Assembly (NCBI GenBank): GCA_026982695.1 | Contig: JALSGS010000045.1 | Span: 62,001 to 126,000 of the forward strand | Direction: 5' to 3' | DNA from: Saprospiraceae bacterium | GTDB lineage: Bacteria > Bacteroidota > Bacteroidia > Chitinophagales > Saprospiraceae | DNA: 64,000 nt | Shown here: positions 61,298 to 64,000 of the stretch, piece after piece | How the letters are laid out: every line of letters starts with the position of its first letter | How positions within the stretch are numbered: position 1 is the stretch's first letter | The notes under the pieces: model-generated | What the model was told of the DNA's origin: nothing | What the model saw: only the letters and a program-made list of their open reading frames with translations | Database searches by the model: none | Program-made: the position numbers and the translations under genes

Positions 61298-62380
61298 TTA
61301 GTGCACAATTAAGCGGCGCGTCAGGTAGTGGCGTGCATCCATACTACCCCAGGACAACACAACCAAATACAAGCCCTTAGTAGGAGGCAGCCATTCTACG
61401 CGCTTTTGCCCATGTATGCGGTAATGCCACACAGCTCGACCCAGTTGGTCGTATACGGCCAACAGTGCAGGTTCCGATGTAGGATACTGCCAAGCCAACT
61501 CCACCGAAGTGGTAGCTGGGTTGGGCCACAGATCCAGGTGTGCTGGAAGAGATGGGGCCTCACCTGTTGGCGTACTCAACGGCTCACAGTTGCTAAGTAG
61601 GTCATTACAATAGAGGCGCTCGGCCAGCGAGCAGTCCAGTACAAAAGGGTTGGGCTTACCATCTTGCCGCTGTGCAATGGCCCAAGTACGCGCATATTCA
61701 ACCGAATCGACGGGGTCGAGCACATGCCAATAACACAGGTCTTCGACTTGCTGGGCAAAGAATGTCGGATCGGCTGCTTCAGCTTGGTCGCGATACATGG
61801 TGTAGAAGTAAAACATGGCACGGGCGACGTTGCCTTTGTGGTCTTCACGTGGCTCGAAGCGTTGGCCATCCCATTCGCTGCACTCATCTATATATTGGGC
61901 TGGTGGCTGACTCAACGACTGGTCTTGCCATAGCCAAGCTGTAGTCTGGTGGTCGGGAATTTCGCCAAAAGGCAAACTACCTCGCAACTGATTGGCATCG
62001 ACACGAGTGGGAAACAAGTGATGCATATCGCTTTTGGCAAATCCCGTAGCCCCCTTCGACTGAGGCCAAGTATGCTCTGTATTGATGCCTGCACCGCCCA
62101 TGTAGGCTGCCTGAGTGGGATCTTGGGCAGGATCGAGCCAGATAGTCCAACCCGTATACACACAAGTGAGGCTGTCGTTATAGCTGTCTATTTTGGCAAA
62201 AAGGGTATCACGTGCCAGCCCATACTCATACACTGTCGTTGGCTTGTAATGCTGCACCAAAGCAGCACGCAAAGCCTCGCCACTCAGCGTAGGGAACAGC
62301 ACCGTATCAGCTTGGCCAAATGCAGCATTTGTCGATAGGCAAACACCAAGCATCCATAGCGATAGAAGACGAATTTTCAT
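61298..62380 (-). CDS. Secreted endonuclease I with type IX secretion tail
   Basis: 360 residues. A signal peptide (about 1-22) precedes an endonuclease I (EndA/NucM) domain with NTEHTWPQSKGATGFAKSDM, the His-Me finger active-site region, and GNVARAMFYF. The last 80 residues form a type A T9SS sorting domain (LWPNPATTSVELAW to GLYLVVL), so it should be carried out of the cell or onto its surface. It probably degrades extracellular DNA for nutrients or biofilm control. The start at 62380 lies eight bases past the stop of the NRDE gene, so the two are likely one operon; the frame to 62449 overlaps that gene and is rejected. Confidence 0.9.
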   Translation of the reverse strand: MKIRLLSLWMLGVCLSTNAAFGQADTVLFPTLSGEALRAALVQHYKPTTVYEYGLARDTLFAKIDSYNDSLTCVYTGWTIWLDPAQDPTQAAYMGGAGINTEHTWPQSKGATGFAKSDMHHLFPTRVDANQLRGSLPFGEIPDHQTTAWLWQDQSLSQPPAQYIDECSEWDGQRFEPREDHKGNVARAMFYFYTMYRDQAEAADPTFFAQQVEDLCYWHVLDPVDSVEYARTWAIAQRQDGKPNPFVLDCSLAERLYCNDLLSNCEPLSTPTGEAPSLPAHLDLWPNPATTSVELAWQYPTSEPALLAVYDQLGRAVWHYRIHGQKRVEWLPPTKGLYLVVLSWGSMDARHYLTRRLIVH

Positions 62381-62388
62381 ACAGTTGT

Positions 62389-63135
62389 TCAGCTTAGTTG
62401 GAAAGTATTTAAGGGCATCTGCCTCTGCAAATTCAATTTGGCTTGCCAAATGTGGTCATGAAGTAAATCCAAGTGACGCATCAGGAGTGCCTCGGAGCAG
62501 TTGGTCACTACTTGTGTAATGCTTACCGTACGTACCACATCCTTTCGGTTCATCACAAAGCCATTCCAAGCATCGACCTCGCCGCCATACAAGTGGAAGT
62601 CCCAAGCCTCTGATGGCGTAGGCTGTGGATGTCTTGTCAACCAACGCGCAAACCACTGTTGGCGCTGCGCACGCCAGTATGCATCGTAAAGCGTGGCGGA
62701 AGACCAAATGTACTGGCCTTGAGGATCAAGCTGCCGGCAATGGAGCTGTTGTTCGTCCCAGCGCACCTCCCATAGTTCCACTTGTTCGGCCATGATCATC
62801 GTAAAGGGCTCCATGCCATCAAAGGCATATTGCGCAAAAAAGTCGGTAGCTCGAGCAAAGTAGAAGCTATCGAGCACCATCAGGCCGCGGCTGCGCCGAT
62901 ATGGCGGGCGGCGCACATGCTTGTCGAATGCACCATTGAGCAGACATGCCACGCGCCCACTATCGTCGGCGGCAATCCAGGTGCCACCAGCAACAGGATC
63001 GCGCGGAAAGCAACACCTACAAGGACCAATGACTTGTATCGTAAGCTCAACCGCTGCACGCCGTGGCGCTTCATCGCGATTGGATGTGAGCACAAAACCA
63101 CCGTCAGGTTGAGGGATCCAGGTCACCGTACACAT
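62389..63135 (-). CDS. NRDE/TANGO2-family protein
   Basis: 248 residues. It begins MCTVTW, the conserved Cys2 start of the TANGO2 (DUF833) family, and carries the NRDE signature in LTSNRDEAPRRAA and GGTWIAADDSGRVACLLNG. Eukaryotic TANGO2 is linked to heme or lipid handling; the bacterial role is unsettled. The promoter box at 63171-63178 and the Cys2 rule fix the start at 63135 and exclude the in-frame ATG at 63162. Confidence 0.9.
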   Translation of the reverse strand: MCTVTWIPQPDGGFVLTSNRDEAPRRAAVELTIQVIGPCRCCFPRDPVAGGTWIAADDSGRVACLLNGAFDKHVRRPPYRRSRGLMVLDSFYFARATDFFAQYAFDGMEPFTMIMAEQVELWEVRWDEQQLHCRQLDPQGQYIWSSATLYDAYWRAQRQQWFARWLTRHPQPTPSEAWDFHLYGGEVDAWNGFVMNRKDVVRTVSITQVVTNCSEALLMRHLDLLHDHIWQAKLNLQRQMPLNTFQLS

Positions 63136-63150
63136 GGCATGTCTTTTAGT

Positions 63151-63163
63151 GCCTTTCGGCAAA
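63151..63163 (+). repeat. Iterated word GCCTTTCGGCAAA, copy 12 (intergenic, before the NRDE gene)
   Basis: Exact copy between the NRDE start codon and its promoter box, so it would lie in the 5' leader of that transcript, as TTTGCCGAAAGGC. Confidence 0.9.
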
Positions 63164-63170
63164 TGTGGCC

Positions 63171-63178
63171 CAAAGGTA
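63171..63178 (-). promoter_or_regulatory. Bacteroidota-type -7 box for the NRDE-endonuclease operon (TACCTTTG)
   Basis: Exact TAnnTTTG on the minus strand, 35 bases before the NRDE start codon. Confidence 0.6.
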
Positions 63179-63256
63179 ACAAGTAGGTGCCGCCCACCAG
63201 TTGTCCAGTAGGCGGCACAAAGTGCAAAAAGTATCTAGTGGATCGCCATTCATGGC

Positions 63257-64000
63257 TCAGTTTTGGTGAGCACGCATGTAGTCGAGCGTGAGATTGGCCA
63301 AAGCCCGCACGCCCAACTTGAAGCCACTTTCGTCGAGATAGAAGTCGGGCGTGTGATGCGGCGGTGCCGTAGCGGGATCTTGCCCTTTGGGCATCCCACC
63401 CAAGAAGAAGAACAGTCCGGGCACCTCGCGCGCATAGAAGCTAAAGTCTTCTGCACCTGTAATCGCTTCAGACAAAATGACGTTGCCTTCGCCAGCTACC
63501 TTCTTGAGCGTAGGCACCATAGCCTCGGTCAGCTCGGGATCGTTGTAAGTGACGGGATAGCCAATTTGTATATCTACATCAGCCGTGGCGCCATGTGCCT
63601 GTGCAATATGCGATACCATGCGGCCAATGGCGCGATGCACCTGTTGCTGCATAGTGGTGTCGAGTGTGCGAATTGTGCCGATCATTTCCACTTCTTCAGG
63701 GATGATGTTGCTGCGCACACCGCCCTGAATCTTGCCCACACTGATTACTACTGCTTCTTTGGTCAATTCCATCTGTCGACTTACAATGGTTTGTAACCCC
63801 GTAAGTACCTGTCCCGCTACCGTGATGGGATCTACGCCACTCCACGGGCGCGAGCCATGCGTCTGCTTGCCGTGAATGCGAATGACAAAGCGATCGGAAG
63901 CAGCCATCGCTCCTCCCGGCTTGTAGCGAATTTTGCCGACCTCGAGGCCCGAGCTGATGTGCAAACCGAAAATGACATCGACTTTGGGGTTGTCCAACAC
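63257..64000 (-). CDS. M20-family amidohydrolase, C-terminal part (runs off window end)
   Basis: 247 codons are visible; the frame enters from beyond the window (the first visible codon, GTG, is internal). The family is clear from KVDVIFGLHISSGLEVGKI, the dimerisation-domain opening HGKQTHGSRPWSGVDPI, and the metal-ligand block ITGAEDFSFYAREVPGLFFF near the end. M20 amidohydrolases of this type remove acyl groups from amino acids or related compounds (hippurate, indole-acetyl-amino acids). The N-terminal metal ligands lie outside the window. The stop lies 121 bases before the NRDE start. Confidence 0.92.
   Translation of the reverse strand: MLDNPKVDVIFGLHISSGLEVGKIRYKPGGAMAASDRFVIRIHGKQTHGSRPWSGVDPITVAGQVLTGLQTIVSRQMELTKEAVVISVGKIQGGVRSNIIPEEVEMIGTIRTLDTTMQQQVHRAIGRMVSHIAQAHGATADVDIQIGYPVTYNDPELTEAMVPTLKKVAGEGNVILSEAITGAEDFSFYAREVPGLFFFLGGMPKGQDPATAPPHHTPDFYLDESGFKLGVRALANLTLDYMRAHQN

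Noticed and set aside
2336-63163. The iterated word as a strand-polarised segregation signal (KOPS-like)
   Set aside because: On the plus strand seven copies point one way and five the other, so strong polarity is not seen in this window.
1-64000. CRISPR array, prophage, complete insertion sequence or rRNA genes
   Set aside because: No regularly spaced repeats, transposase, integrase or rRNA-like sequence was seen. The iterated word is too short and its spacing too irregular for CRISPR.

Overview
The window is a chromosomal segment of a Gram-negative bacterium of the phylum Bacteroidota, with near-even base composition. Four observations support this. Many genes carry a Bacteroidota-type -7 promoter box (TAnnTTTG) close upstream and no clear Shine-Dalgarno sequence. 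A secreted nuclease ends in a type IX secretion (T9SS) sorting tail. Several families typical of the phylum are present: DUF4252, a fused branched-chain E1, a short CarB, SPOR and LptF/LptG. There are also lipid A and outer-membrane assembly genes (lpxH, a BamA-like barrel). I cannot name the genus. The content is mostly housekeeping; I see no prophage, complete insertion sequence, rRNA operon or CRISPR array.

Layout. 1-9.4 kb: the start of an M1-like peptidase, a BamA/Omp85-type barrel, phosphohexomutase, pcm, a molybdenum-cofactor pair (moaC, mobA), lpxH and a DUF5682 protein. 9.7-17 kb, all on the minus strand: a TauE-like permease, methylmalonyl-CoA epimerase, a ferritin-VIT1 fusion, carB, and a translationally coupled radical SAM/pgeF pair. 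17-24 kb, plus strand: a beta-helix lipoprotein, pckA behind a structured leader, and uvrA. 24-26.6 kb is sparse: a SPOR protein and mscL separated by two long gene-poor stretches with hairpins and an orphan terminator. 26.7-33 kb: a dipeptide epimerase, a fused 2-oxoacid dehydrogenase E1, yifB/comM, an OmpA lipoprotein and tRNA-Asn. 33-41.6 kb, plus strand: a PfkB kinase, malic enzyme, mfd, a type III-like DNA methyltransferase and a decayed gene behind it. 41.6-54.7 kb: prfA, a nucleotidyltransferase, a GHMP kinase, a coiled-coil membrane protein, a sodium symporter, pruA, a prohibitin, a flavin monooxygenase, DUF819 and LptF. 54.9-57.3 kb: an ECF sigma factor operon with a putative anti-sigma protein and two DUF4252 proteins. 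57.3-64 kb, minus strand: a large Asp-box protein, a small membrane protein, T9SS-tagged endonuclease I, a TANGO2/NRDE protein and a partial M20 peptidase.

Central carbon metabolism recurs (pckA, malic enzyme, methylmalonyl-CoA epimerase, branched-chain-type E1, pruA), as expected for a heterotroph using amino acids and organic acids. DNA maintenance is also well represented (uvrA, mfd, yifB, methyltransferase).

The most unusual feature is not a gene. A 12-13 base word, CCTTTCGGCAAA (core GCCTTTCGGCAAA; reverse strand TTTGCCGAAAGGC), occurs exactly 12 times in the window, where chance predicts about 0.01. It lies on both strands, in several reading frames inside unrelated genes, and between genes. 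This looks like selection on DNA, as for uptake sequences, HIP1 or Chi-like sites.
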